Of a stretch of 64,000 nt of DNA, positions 33,592 to 44,939 are shown in pieces. The notes beneath the pieces were generated by a model that did not search any database, was not told where the DNA came from, and saw nothing but the letters and a program-made list of their open reading frames with translations. The translations under genes were made by a program, and so were the position numbers. Location of the stretch: positions 43,719,001 through 43,783,000 of the forward strand of contig CM065387.1 of assembly GCA_033060915.1 (NCBI GenBank). The letters are read 5' to 3'. Position 1 is the stretch's first letter. Each line of letters begins with the position of its first letter. The DNA is from Euryodendron excelsum. Taxonomy: Eukaryota > Streptophyta > Magnoliopsida > Ericales > Pentaphylacaceae.

Positions 33592-35202
33592 TGACTCGCT
33601 CTGAAAACTACAAAATGGAGTTAGTACCCCGTAAGAGTACGGGGGTCACGATGAAATATAAACCGGTAATCCAGTATCGTTATCTCCCAAGGGACCTAGC
33701 CAAATATAGGCTTTAGCACTCAACTCACACTAACCTAGCCTAGGATCGAATTGCAATCATGTGGGGAATTGGATCTAAAATAAAAGAAAAATAAAATGAC
33801 CCAAAATCTTTAGGTTTTTTATGGGGTTTTGATTTACTAAACTAGTGCAACGAAAATTAAAGCAATTAACTAGGCAATTGATTAAAATGTAAAGCAATTA
33901 AAATGGAAAGCTTGGATATGAACGATTCAATCCACCTATTCACAACAAGAATTTTAATAGTGGATTTTTATAACTCAAATCAAGAATCACACAGTGGATT
34001 CTTGATTCGGAATATTTTGACCATAAAACCTTAAGTTCATATTTAGTTGAGTGTAGAGATTAAACCAATTAATAGAACCCTAGAAGCAAACCTTAGAAAT
34101 ATGCAAGATCTATACTAATTGTTGAATTGTGTATAAATATTACCAAATGGGTTATGAATCTAAGTTTTTGAATAAATCCAACACCCAACCAAATAGAACT
34201 ATACAAATCTTGGAATAAAACTTTGAAGTTCATGAATCCCCATTGAAATACTTAAAGATCCTTGGTGGATTTTCATAATCACACCCAAGATAAATCTAAC
34301 TACTTGAATTCATCATAAAAGCATGTAGAAATGTAAAGAAAGCATAAAGAGAATTAAATCTAAATTTTACTACAACAATAAATCTGTTTGGCTATAAAGA
34401 AAGTGAAGGAAAGTGCAAGAAAGTGAAGAAAAATACATTACAATGACGGAAAGTTACAATTTCTACTTCTACATTAACATTACACACATAAATCTAAGCT
34501 AAAAATACACAAAAACATAAAAACCAACCTTGGAGGAGCCTTTCATGCCGCCCCCTTAGCTGCTACAAACTCAAAAAATCTTCCTCTTTTTTCTTTTTTT
34601 CAAATAACACAGCTTTTAAGTTCTAGATCTGTATCGACCGATCGATCGGAATTGTTCACCGATCGATCAGTACTGTTCACCAATTGAACAGCCGATCGAT
34701 CGATCACTATTCACTGTTCACCGATTGATCGGTACTGTTCACTATTCACGGGCACTGTTCATCGATCGAACGGCCGATCGAACCATAAAACGGCCTCTTT
34801 GAAGTTTGCCAGACCGATCGATCGGTTACTATTCATCCATCCACCTTGAACCTTAATTTTGACCACCTTAGAGGCCGATTCAGCTAATGCACATTAAAGG
34901 ACAAATTGTAGCTCTTGAAGTCTTCTTTCTAATGGCACAAAAATTAGCTTAATTGGACGTCAGAGTAAAAAGATATGGCCAGAATACTGAGACGGGTTTG
35001 AATTTTCGTGACCAATTTATTCGCCTTGAATCTGCTTTGATTATTCTTGCATTCTTTTTGCCTTTATTAGCTTATATAACCTACAAAGCACACACAAAAT
35101 ATAATCAAACAAATATCTAACTAAAATAAGAAAATTAACACTAATATAAATCTAACAAAGTGCGAATTAAGAGCCTATGATTACACTTTTAGGGTGTAAT
35201 CA
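33592..35202 (-). repeat. 5' LTR of the nested element
   Basis: Starts TGACTCGCTCTGAAAAC, ends TTTTAGGGTGTAATCA. Its minisatellite (about 34635-34835) differs from the other LTR in copy arrangement. Confidence 0.93.
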
Positions 35203-36290
35203 CACATACCCCTTCATGGACCTCCCGCATTATGTAGTCTGCCTCTTCCTCACTGGCATAGTGAAGCAGCGACATGGTGTGCCCCATTTTGTAAAGAACC
35301 CCGTTCTGTATGAGGTACCTGCTCGAACGATACTGAATCCGCCTCGCTTCGTTCCTGTCTTCAGGCAGGATTCCGTTCTCCAAAAAAACCCTTGATTTGG
35401 GTCATCCAAGAGGTTTCGGGCTCGATTTGGTCGACTTTCGGGCTCTGGATGCTCGGTGAATCAAGAATCTCAATCGGAACGTTCGGGTCGGGCTCGTTGG
35501 ATGAGGCAATCCTGGCTAGCTGGTCTGCCTATTCGTTCTGTAGTTTCGGGACACACTCCAGTAGTATCTTCATAAATCTTCTAGCCAGGCTCTTCGCGAC
35601 TTGGCAGTATTACTTCATGTTGTCTTATCTGGCTTCATACTCTCCCTAGACTTGCTCCACCACCAATTGAGAGTCGCTTCGCACTACTATCTATTCTGCC
35701 CCCATTCGCCAAGCCATTCTAAGACCGACAATGAGTGCTTCGTATTCTACAACGTTGTTGGTGGTGGGGAATTTGAAGCGGAGGGCATATTCCACCTTAT
35801 AGCCATCTGGGGTGACGAAGACGACTCCGGCGCCACCAGAGTCGTGAGTGGAAGAACTATCGACATTTAAGACCCTGTGGCTGTTAGGTAGGTCGGCTTT
35901 AGGGGTGGTAGGGGGCAGGTTAGTGAATTCTGCGATGAAATCCGCAGCAGCCTGCCCTTTAATCGCCAGCCGGGATCGATAGTGGATGTCGAACTGACTA
36001 AGTTCAACGAACCATTTCACTAGGCGTCCTGACGTCTCTGGCTTGTGTAGAATTTTCTTCAAGGGCTGGTCAGTGAGTACCACAATCGTGTGGGCTTGAA
36101 AGTAGGGCCTCAAGCGCCGAGCCGCAGTCACTAGCGCGAGGGCCATGAGTTCCATCTTCGGGTATCGTTCTTCTGCTCCACGAAAGGCACGGTTGGTGTA
36201 ATACACGAGCTTTTAGATCCCCCCTTCTTCTCGGACAAGAGCTAAACTCACTGCTGTCCCCGATACTGCCAAATAAAGAAATAATTTCTC
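35203..36290 (-). pseudogene. Tat RNase H, archaeal-type second RNase H and start of integrase
   Basis: On the minus strand the conventional RNase H segment (YYTNRAFRGAEERYPKMEL at 36206 on, LTDQPLKKIL, LVKWFVELSQFDI) is followed, after an FIAEF linker, by a second RNase H-like domain. That domain has VDSSSTHDSGGAGVVFV, NNVVEYEALIVGL and, after a stop, VVRSDSQLVVEQV. The double RNase H is characteristic of Tat elements and likely degrades the RNA strand of the cDNA hybrid. Stops occur near 36214, 35691 and 35390. The frame ends at the insertion point with the first His of the integrase zinc finger (EVHEGVC). Confidence 0.88.
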
Positions 36291-37100
36291 CCCTAGGACA
36301 ATTCGGCTGAGCAATGGGACTGAGCTAAGGTATTGTTTGAGTTAACCAAAGGCTACTTCACACTCCTCGTTCTACTCTAACGCCTTGCGTAAAAATTTGA
36401 AGAACGGAAGACACTTGTCGGTGGACCGAGAAATGAATCTGTTCAGGGCTGCAACACGTCCTGCCAAGTGCTGAACATCCTTCATCGTCCGGGGCGCTTG
36501 CATGTCGATAATGGCTTGAATCTTTTTTGGGTTCGCCTCAATCCCCTTTTGTGAGACCATAAAGCCTAGGAACTTCCCCGAGGCGACGCCGAAGGCACAC
36601 TTGGCGGGATTGAGCTTTATCCGGTACTTGCGGAGTGTTTGGAACGTCTCTTCAAGGTCCTGCAGGTGATTGGTGGCTTCCTTACTTTTCACTAACATGT
36701 CGTCTACGTAAACCTCCACGTTACACCCAATCTATGATTTAAACATGAGGTTGACCAGCCGTTGATATGTTGCCCCTACATTCTTTAGTTCAAACGGCAT
36801 AACGTTGTAGCAATAAATCCCTCGATCTATGATGAAGGCTATATGCTCCTGGTCGTGCTCGGCCATCCGGATCTGGTTATAGCCTGAAAAAGCATCCATA
36901 AAGGTTAACATTTCATACCCCGCTGTAGAGTCAACAAGGAGGTCGATGGTTGGTAGTGGGAAACTGTCCTTTGGACACGCTTTGTTCACGTCGGTGAAGT
37001 CAACGCACATCTGCCATTTCCCATTGGACTTCTTTACCATGACGACGTTGGAGAGCCAGGTGGGGTAGTGCACTTCTCTTATGAACTTCGCCTGCACCAA
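36291..37100 (-). pseudogene. Tat reverse transcriptase
   Basis: RNA-dependent DNA polymerase. Minus-strand pieces 37100-36732 and 36719-36372 share a frame with one TAG between them (near 36735). Visible motifs are YPTWLSNVVMVKKSNGKW and CVDFTDVNKACPKDSFPLP (fingers), FMDAFSGYNQI (first catalytic Asp), and YVDDMLVKSK (active-site YVDD). Then come LNPAKCAFGV, FLGFMVSQKGIEANP and the thumb up to FKFLRKALE. The usual P-F-GLKN segment reads MPFELKNVGATYQRL. Confidence 0.93.
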
Positions 37101-37124
37101 CTTCTCTGCTTCCTCAACAATTGC

Positions 37125-37853
37125 ATCATTTCTGTCTGGCGTAAAATTCCTTCTCTTCTACTTGACTGGCCTGGCCTCGGGGTCAATGTTTAAGTAATGA
37201 GCTGTTACTCGTGTGTCAATACCAGGCATGTTCTCGTGAGACCAAGCAAACACATCAACGTTGTCCCCCAGGAACTTTCGTAGCTGCTGCTTCAACTCTT
37301 CGGGTGCTGCAGCCCCGTTTGTCACTATTCTGTTCTGCTCTGGGGCCCCTACTGGAACATCTTCCAGTTCTTCCGCGCCTCTTCTGACTTCCTCTTCATC
37401 TCTTGGCTCGAGCTCTTCGATGATCAAGGTCTCCCTGGTGTGTTCCCCTCTGAGGGAAGCCATGTAGCACTCCCGTGCTTCCTTTGGGTCTCCCCTTGTA
37501 CATCCGACCCCAGTGTCGGTCAAAAATTTGACCTGGAGATGATACATGGAAGTGACTGCTTTGAACTGGTTCAGAGTAATTCCGCCAATGATGGCATTGT
37601 ATGCAGATGGGCAATCCACAACCAGAAAGTGGACCATTTTCGTCGTCCAGTACGGTTCCTCTCCAAGGGTAACTGGTAAGGTGATGGATTTGAGAGGGAC
37701 CACCCGGTCTCCTGTGAAGCCGACTAAGGGACAGTTGACTGGCTTCAACTTCTCTTGGCCAATCTGCATCTTTTCAAAGGCCCTCCGGAACAGGATGTCA
37801 GCCAAGCTCCCGCTGTCGACCAATATTCTCCAAGTTTTGAAGTTAGAGATCAC
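37125..37853 (-). pseudogene. Tat aspartic protease and spacer to RT
   Basis: Open frame 37853-37158 on the minus strand. VDSGSLADILF near its start is the retropepsin active site (DSG). It continues with NAIIGGITLNQF, which fits the protease flap and core, then a long acidic linker and the FAWSHENMPGID segment that precedes RT in this lineage. One stop at about 37156 separates it from RT. Confidence 0.9.
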
Positions 37854-37859
37854 CGGGGA

Positions 37860-39450
37860 GAGGACCAGGGGGTCATCATGTGATTAGTGTAGCTCGGCGG
37901 CCTTTTCTTCCGTGAATGTGATCACAGGGCCCTCGGTCTTCGTTTTCTTACTGGCCGCCCCAACCAGCATTACTTCCGCTTCGGTTCGGATGTCCCGAAC
38001 GTGCTTTTTCCTCGCCGAGGAGGACTCTTCTCCTCCAGCGAATCCTCTTGCGATGACCCTTATCTCTCCAATGGGCTAGGTGGTTGTTTCTGTCCTTGCT
38101 GGGCTGCGTCGTTTCACCTTTGCTCGGTCTCGGCTGACCACATAGCTGCTGAGTCTTCCCAGATCTTTGATCTGTTGTTTTAGGTCGATACAATCCTCCG
38201 TGTCATGGCCGTGATCACGATGGAAACGGCAGTATCTCTTTCTGTTCCTCATGCTCGAGGGCGTCTTTAGAGGCTCGGGCCATTTCAGGTCCGGATCATC
38301 CCGGATCTCTATCGTGAGTAGGGTGAACGTTCGATCCAGAACACGGTAGTGCTCACGTCTCTCTTCTCCTCGGCTCCTCGCTCGGTTGCCAGTTCTGCTT
38401 GCCTTTGTCTCCCTCTCATCATTTGAGGTTCCGCTCGACCTTTTCTTCTTCGTGCGCGAGTCGCTCCCCTCGTCATTTTCTCGCCTGGCGCTCATTGTAT
38501 CTTCTGCATTCATGTGCTTCTGAGCTCGAAGCATCAATTTAGCCATGTCTTTGTGTGGCCTCTTCGACAAGGAGAAGAGGAGTTTCCCACTTCTCAAGCC
38601 GCTTATGAACGCCGTGACGGCCACCTTGTCGTCTACGGCCAAAGTTTCCTGATTGAACCTTCCCACATACTCCCGTAACATTTCTTCTTTTCTCTGCCTC
38701 ACAGTCAACAGGTAGGCCGCAGGCCTCCTTTGTCTCTAGGCTCCAATGTAGTGGCTCACAAAAAGCTTACTGAGTTCTTTGAAAGTGGAGACCGTCGCTA
38801 GTTTGATTTTGTTGAACCAGGTTAGTGCCGAACCCTTCAACGTGACGAGGAATGCTCTGCACATGATCTCGTCCGGCACTGCCTGCAAATGCATGAGCGC
38901 CCTAAACGTCTTCAAGTGGTCTACTGGGTCTCTGAACCCGTCGAACGCATCCACTGTTGGCATTTTGAACTTAGGAGGGAGCGAGTAGTCCATCACCTTC
39001 TGTGTGAACGGCGAAGCTGTTCGGCCAATGAGGGCGTCCACGATATTTGGAGCTTTGGCCTCCACAACGGCCAAAACTTCCGCCATCTGAGCTTGCGTGG
39101 CCCTTAGTTGTTCATCCCAAGCATGGGAGCTCTCTGGCTTGTCGCCTACCATCTCCGTCCTCGATGGGATGACGTGGCTCGTTTGTACTTCGTCGATATG
39201 GGGCTCACGGCGGAGGAGAGGGTCCTTAACCCGTCCTGCCGTTTTCGTTGCCGTTGGGGGGTATAGATGGATCCTTGTCGACTTCTTGCTTTTCCACTGG
39301 CGGGTTGGGCCACGGTGGAATTTCTGCTGGAGGAATTGGGGCTCGTTAGAGCAACTCTGCATTTTGGGGGACCAACTGTTGCATGCTGGCCATCATGTTA
39401 GCCACTGTCTTCTCCAAGGCGGCTATTTTCTCTGCGCTGGTGTCGGCCAT
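37860..39450 (-). pseudogene. Tat gag
   Basis: Structural capsid-like protein. The start at 39450 (minus) opens MADTSAEKIAALEKTVANM and soon meets a TAA (near 39348). The main capsid segment is in 39362-38736: KFKMPTVDAFDGFRDPVDHL, FLVTLKGSALTWFN. The next piece (38708-38076) has EEMLREYVGRFN, a basic Arg-rich region and a zinc-knuckle-like C-x-F-H-x3-G-H-x4-C near 38225. Several stops and one frame change break it. Confidence 0.88.
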
Positions 39451-39518
39451 CGAGTTTCCTTTAAAGAGGGTGCTAGTCCCAGACCTAATCAAGATCATGA
39501 AATGCCACGAGGATAGTC

Positions 39519-39537
39519 ATTCCCATAGACGGCGCCA
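39519..39537 (-). other. Primer-binding site of the Tat element
   Basis: On the minus strand TGGCGCCGTCTATGGGAAT follows the LTR end by five bases. TGGCGCCGTC is the usual PBS start of many Tat-type elements. Confidence 0.8.
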
Positions 39538-39542
39538 GTTGA

Positions 39543-40130
39543 TGATGCAGCAAACTCGTGGTGGCTTGCCCCCAGGTCTGGGATGAACTCTCATCTAGCC
39601 GGTCGGTGATCTCCTGCACTAAACCCACCGGTGTGGTGGCAGCCAAAGGCCTTCTGGTGTTTAAGTTAGATTCGAAGAAGTTGAGTTGATCGATAGAAGA
39701 ATAATGTCTTAGGGTTCTTTTTGTTTTTGGTGTGTGTTTGCGTACCTCTGCAAAGAGTTCCGTCTTCCCCTTATATGTTTGCATGGGAGTGGTAGGTGGC
39801 CCGTCCACGTGGCAGCCCCTAGTTGGAGGATCAGAAAGGTGTCAGAACACTTGAGAGGGTTATCCCCACACTCCATGGTGGCGTGTGTCAGAACGATGTC
39901 AGGAGTAAGGTGATTGTCGCTTGTACACTCCACGCCCACGCCCTAAGTGTGTGCCAGGGTGTCCGATGTCAATCGTGGGGTCCATCGATGGTTGCTCGTT
40001 CGGGACCTTGGTGGTCTGATTGGGGGCCAACTAGGCTGGCGAGGCACCTGACCTGGTCGGGAGAATTCCCCGATCAGGCGGGCGAGGGACCTGATGACCA
40101 GAAACCTGGTAAGAAGGAATGCCATTACCA
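39543..40130 (-). repeat. 5' LTR of the Tat element, truncated
   Basis: Starts TGATGCAGCAAACTCG. Similarity to the left LTR stops abruptly after GAATGCCATTACCA at 40130, while the left copy continues into GATGCCCCCAATTCC. The outer part of this LTR, with its promoter, has been lost. Confidence 0.88.
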
Positions 40131-41079
40131 CTTTATATAACTAAATAAAACATTCTTAAAATGAACATTAAGAGCATATGTTTGCAAAATTTTTTATTTA
40201 ATGAGAAGATGATGCAGTCGGTGTGCTTCTATCAATATCATTTCCTATCAATCCGAAGTCAAATGAGAAAAGAAAAATGTTGGTAATCTGAACTGAAGAG
40301 TAAAAACCAAGCAGCCAAATATGACTTTAATCAGTTGCTATAGACCACATTTTCTGGCACAAGGTGGTACAGTTCACAATAACAAGTACATATGAAGTTT
40401 GCTTGTGTCCAACAGTAATCAAAATATAGTGAAAATAGAAAACTGGCGTAGTAGTTTTTTTTTTTTATTGGTTATTGAAAACATCAAGAGGCGTCAATGC
40501 CCATGGAGTTGCGAACGCGGGATCTAAGTCGCACAATTTTTTTAACTGGATGGATGAATTGTGTTTTAGTTCTCGCATTGGCAAGCTGAGAACTAATCTT
40601 CGTCAAATTCACAAACTCTAAGTCAAATTCTCAAACTCAAATTATCAAAATATTGAATTTGAATTTTAACTAATAGTTAGGTGTAACGTGTATTGTTAAA
40701 ACAACTTTTATTTGTAATAACAAATAATAAAGCACTAACAAGGTGGTAAGTCATATTCTCTATACCCACCTTCATAGTGGCCGGCTAAAACTAGTAAAAT
40801 TATCATAGATTGATTAGTTCTTAAATTTGTAAAAAAAAATTCAAAATAAAAAGGTGAAGTAGTAAGAGAAAAAAAGAATTTATTGATTCCATACATTAAA
40901 ATAATTTTGATATAATTAATAATTAGTAAAATAAGAAGTTATTAATTTCATATATAAAAATAAATTCAGGATGAATAAAAGAAAGTAAAATAAAATTATT
41001 TATTTATGCCACATATAAAAAATATCAAACTAAATAAATAATAAATAAAGTAAAAAACATTGATGAATTAAAAATTAAA
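40131..41079. other. AT-rich intergenic sequence
   Basis: Between the truncated Tat LTR and the pararetrovirus block. No gene, repeat or RNA was recognised. Confidence 0.5.
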
Positions 41080-41124
41080 CTTACCAAGGAAAGTAAAAAG
41101 AAAGCAAAATGTTTGAGTAAGAAA

Positions 41125-41400
41125 TTTATTAACAAGAGAGAGAGAGAAGAGATTCCGAATGTCTTCAACAAGGGTGAAGGGTCTCTTTTTATACACAAAA
41201 GAAAGAAATTATTCTGAAATCCAAAATTTTAATTACAAGTCTTGAGAGACAACTTTATACATAAGTCAAAAAATGCTTTATGAAAGCAATGACGCAAAAT
41301 GGAGTGGGGCCCAGATGAGTTGGTGTCGGTCGGCCATTTGCATCAAAGGCAAGATGCCTTTTTGTCGTGTACTGCGACAGCTTTAAAGTGAAGATACCCT
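41125..41400 (-). promoter_or_regulatory. Pararetroviral promoter, copy 1
   Basis: On the minus strand it contains TGCGTCATTGCTTTCATAAAG, TATAAAAA at 41193-41186, a CT-rich leader start and AATAAA about 60 bp downstream of the TATA box. Same order as in copies at 44510 and 45535. The one-base-pair changes against the others suggest decay after duplication. Confidence 0.75.
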
Positions 41401-41413
41401 TCACATGGGACGG

Positions 41414-42822
41414 CTACTTTTTGTCGTCCTTATCTTTATTTGATAAGCGAGGTTTTCTTGTCTTTTTCTTTGCCATTATTTCAAGCATGGCATCAAAAAG
41501 ATCTTTTGTAGTCGGAGTAGGATCCGAATCCTCCTCATATGGATCTTGGGATTCTCCAGCTAGACAGGTGTGATGAGATGATTGGGATTGCATCTCTTCA
41601 TCTGAATCGGAATCAGATTTGAAGGTGGCCAAAAATTCTCCTTTTAATTGGCGGAGACATTCATACATTAATTCTTTATCTTTCATAAGAGGATTTTGCA
41701 TTTTTTATACATTTTTCATAATATCCAATTTAGATGTTGAAGGATAAGATTGAGATCTTTGGAATTCAAATTCCTGTTGATAATCCTTCACAACAGCAAC
41801 TATTTCTGCTACAGTTTTGTCCAGTTCTTTGTCCATTTTATTCCACCAACCAACATGGAATTGTCTATAAAGACAAAGCAGATTATTTTGGTCATTTTTC
41901 ACAATAGGAGTCCATGCCCAAATCCAGGGTATGCCAAATTTAGTGAGAAAATGTAAAAGATTGGATCCATCCATATAATGGGCTGGGTCTATTTTATTAA
42001 TTTGGAGCGAATAGGCAGCCCACAAGCCCAATTGTTCTTGGACAACATTAGGAAAAATAGTATGCAAAGGCCCAAATTTTTTTCACTAAACATAAAACCA
42101 TTTGGGCCAGCATTTTTTTTATAAATTTGGGGATTTATTTTAATCCACCAAGTATGTTTTCGTTTTGAATTTTCATAGAAAAAAGCCCAAGTGAAAGCTT
42201 GAACATAATTTCAATAATTATAAGTATGGGGATGATCATGTAAAATAAATTGTTTCTCATTATGAAGAAGTAATCCCCATTCATGAGGGAAAATAATTTT
42301 CTTGATATAACATTTCGAAAAATTGATAGGACCAGTTTTACTGGTCATATTGGAATAGAAATTTGTAAAATCACAGGAGTCTGTAATTTTCAAAATTTTT
42401 TGCATAGCCATTCTAAATTTTTGGCTTCCAAATGGATAAGAAAATGTGTGAAAATGTTTTTCCATGAGATACCATAGGTCATTTTCCTATTACCTATCAA
42501 TAGGTTCTAAATACAGAATATGATCTGTATAGGGAAGCTGAACAAGATTCAGAGAATGCATTTGAGTATATGATGCTTCAAGGTCAGAGTTACCTTGTTG
42601 AGAGCCATTAGATTGGCCTTCTTATGCAATAAGTTGTTGCACTTTAGCATAGATGGGATCATTCACAGATATAACTGTGACTTTTTCTTTGTTTGGTTTC
42701 ATTTCAGATGATGAGGCCTAGTTAAAACCATGACCCTTTGAGGGGGTATTTCCCCTGCCACGACCTCGGTTGGGGTTATATCTCCTTCCTTTTTCACGAT
42801 CAGAGGGATTCATTCTTGTAAA
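41414..42822 (-). pseudogene. Pararetroviral ORF2, most complete copy
   Basis: Product of unknown function. Begins at 42822 (minus) with a short basic, Arg/Gly-rich N-terminus that overlaps the end of the RNase H frame. It continues through 42465-42211 and 42067-41705 (aromatic-rich, with a WWNKM motif) and ends in 41701-41414 with an acidic stretch and a Lys-rich tail KDKDDKK. At least four stops interrupt it. The end lies about 15-40 bp before the promoter block. Two partial copies lie on the plus strand at 44317-44490 and 44940-45523. Confidence 0.65.
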
Positions 42823-43690
42823 AATTCACGAGTCAAGAAACCAGGAAGAGAATTATCCTTCCCTTTGATATACATAATATCAAAGTCAAACACAAATAAT
42901 TGTGCTTGCCATCTAGCAATTATATGCTTAGATGCATCGTGTTTAACGTCATTGTTGAAAGTATATTTTGCAGTTTGACAATCTGTTTTTAACAGAAATT
43001 TTTTTTTAATAAATCATCTTGAAATTTAAATATACATTTGACAATAGAAAGAATTTCTTTTTTAACAGCAGCATATTTAGATTGAGCAGGATTCCATTTT
43101 CCTGAAGCATATCGTATCAAGATTTATTTTTTGGTATCAGGTATTACCTGAGTAAGAATACCACCATAACTAATATTACTAGCATCAGTTTGTACAATTT
43201 TAAACCATACAGGATTAGCAAGAGTTAAACATGGAAGGTTTTTAACCTTAGATTTAATTGTTTGAACGACCAAAGTATGATCTGGCGTCCATGGAGAAGG
43301 GTATTTCTTTAATCTATCACATAAGATAGCAGAATCTTTGGCAAGGTTTTTGTAATAGGGATTAATATAATTTAGACTCCCTAAAAATCGTTGTAATTGA
43401 GTTTTATCTAATATTTCATCAGGAAATTTAGAAGCAAACTCTATATTACGTGTAATAGGAACAATTTGTCCCTGGTGGATATTATGACCTAAAAAACGAA
43501 CAGTGGTTTGAAATAGTTTCATTTTAAGAGCAGATATTACTAATCCATTATGTAATATAATTTTTCAAAAAATCTCTAAATGACGAAAATGTTGGTCCAG
43601 GTTATGAGAAAAGATCAGAATATCATCAATATACACTAGAATAAAATTCGTGTAGGGAATGAAAATATCATTCATAATAGTTCTGAATCT
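42790..43690 (-). pseudogene. Pararetroviral RT (C-terminal half) and RNase H
   Basis: On the minus strand the RT active site YIDD is encoded at 43633-43622. The connecting region is in frame 43522-43124, with FLGHNI and LQRFLGSLNY motifs. RNase H runs to about 42790 with ARWQAQL and SLPGFLTREFL, as in Caulimoviridae. The RT N-terminal half is missing: the frame stops at the inversion junction near 43685. Stops at about 43566 and 43123 break the rest. Confidence 0.88.
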
Positions 43691-44316
43691 TCTTCTCAGT
43701 CTTCTCTTCCTTAATATTTGACTATCCTAGATCAAGTAACTTCTCAAAAGTGGTATATTAAGATCACTTTATTCGTTCATAATGAATTATTGATAGAAAA
43801 TCTTTCTACCTTGGTATATAGTGGTGCCGATTTGAATTGTGTTCAAGAAGGGTTAATTCTAACCTAATATTTTGAGAAGACAAAGCATTCTTTGACTTTT
43901 GCTAGTGGTAATAAACTCAAAATCCAGTATAAAATTACTGATACCTATATCTGTAATCAAGATGTTTATATTCCATCTACATTTTTACTTGTAAAAAATC
44001 TACAACACCATGTTATACTTGGTATACCTTTCCTGCATAGTATTATACCTATTGAAAAAATTGATTCAACAGGTATTTATACAAAGTTGAACAATCAATA
44101 GATAGTTTTTTAGTTTATAACTGATCCTCAAACTAGATATCTGAGTGAAGTAAAAAAATATATTGTTAGCCAAAGAAAATCAAATTAATTTTTCTTAAAC
44201 AAGAAATTTCTCTATGGACTATTGGTGAATCTTTAGTTAAACCAAAGATTCAAGATAAAATTAAATTACTTGAAAAACAATTTCTTAGTGAAATTTGTAA
44301 TGATCATCCTAATGCA
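43690..44316 (+). pseudogene. Pararetroviral aspartic protease and RT N-terminal edge
   Basis: Plus-strand frame with TAA at about 43870 and TAGs at 44099 and 44111. The protease core shows SGADLNCVQ at 43820 onward and HVILGIPFL near 44013. The residue where the catalytic Asp is expected is Tyr (TAT at 43817). Downstream sequence to 44316 resembles the linker into RT. It joins abruptly to the 3' part of ORF2 at about 44317. Confidence 0.8.
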
Positions 44317-44490
44317 TCTCATCACACCTGTCTAGCAGGAGAATCCCAAGATCCATATGAGGAGGATTCGGATCCTACTCCAATTACAGAAGATTTTTTT
44401 GATGTCATGCTTGAAATAATGGCAAAGAAAAAGACAAGAAAATCTCGCTCATCAGCCTCGTCAAATACGGATAAGGATGACAAAAAGTAG
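44317..44490 (+). pseudogene. Pararetroviral ORF2 3' fragment, copy 2
   Basis: Contains the SHHTCLAGESQDPYEE segment and the Lys-rich end, then TAG at about 44488. Nearly identical to 41590-41420 on the other strand. Confidence 0.8.
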
Positions 44491-44509
44491 CCTCCCATGT
44501 GAAGGATAT

Positions 44510-44935
44510 CTTCACTTTAAAGCTGTCGCACTACATGACAAAAAGGCATCTTGCCTTTGATGCAAATGGCCAACCGACGCCAACTCATCTGGGCCCCACT
44601 CCATTTTGCGTCATTGCTTTCATAAAGCATTTTTTGACTTATGTATAAAGTTGTCTCTCCGGACTTGTAATTAAAATTTTGGATTCCGGAATAGTTTCTT
44701 TCTTTTGTGTATAAAAAGGGACCTTTCACCCTTGTTGAAGATATTCGAAATCTCTTCTCTCTCTCTTGTTAATAAATTTCTTACTCAAACATTTTGCTTT
44801 CTTTTTACTTTCCTTGGTAAGTTTATATTTATCTTTCCTTGACAGTTTTTATCTTTGATTACTGTGTTATATCTTTGTTTATATTTCTATTTCTGTTTGT
44901 TGTTTTATCTTGTTGCCTATTCGCCCCAAATTAAT
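44510..44935 (+). promoter_or_regulatory. Pararetroviral promoter and leader, copy 2
   Basis: TATAAAAA at 44710-44717, TGCGTCATTGC at about 44608, CT-rich start region, AATAAA at about 44770, followed by a leader with CTTGGTAAG at about 44815 that could be a splice donor. This is the longest of the three copies. Confidence 0.75.
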
Positions 44936-44939
44936 AAAA

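Larger units (their letters stand above)
28345..35202 (-). mobile_element. Non-autonomous (LARD-like) LTR retrotransposon nested in the Tat integrase gene
   Basis: LTRs 28345-29991 and 33592-35202 (about 1.65 and 1.61 kb) run TGACTCGCT to GTGTAATCA on the plus strand. The primer-binding side is before 33592: on the minus strand the LTR end is followed by TTTTGGCGTCATTGCCAGG, similar to the tRNA-Arg-type PBS of Tat/Ogre elements, so the element points left. Flanking bases are CACAC (28340-28344) and CACAT (35203-35207), a 5-bp duplication with one transition. The interior (3.6 kb) has no protease, RT or integrase, only a short decayed ORF and a pyrimidine-rich stretch. A second copy is at 56863-62267. 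Confidence 0.9.
23279..40130 (-). mobile_element. Tat-lineage Ty3/gypsy LTR retrotransposon, complete in outline but dead, with a nested element
   Basis: Matching LTR segments lie at 23279-23866 and 39543-40130 in the same orientation. Between them on the minus strand come a primer-binding site, gag, protease, RT, RNase H, a second RNase H and integrase. A plus-strand gene (24511-26741) lies between integrase and the 3' LTR. Two RNase H domains, a gag of this type and an antisense extra ORF are known features of the Tat lineage. The 28345-35202 block is a separate later insertion: removing it restores the integrase zinc-binding region. The left edge begins TTATGTAGCAAAC against TGATGCAGCAAAC on the right, so the terminal TG has mutated. 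All coding regions carry stops. Left host flank is the AT-rich DNA ending at 23278. Confidence 0.92.
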
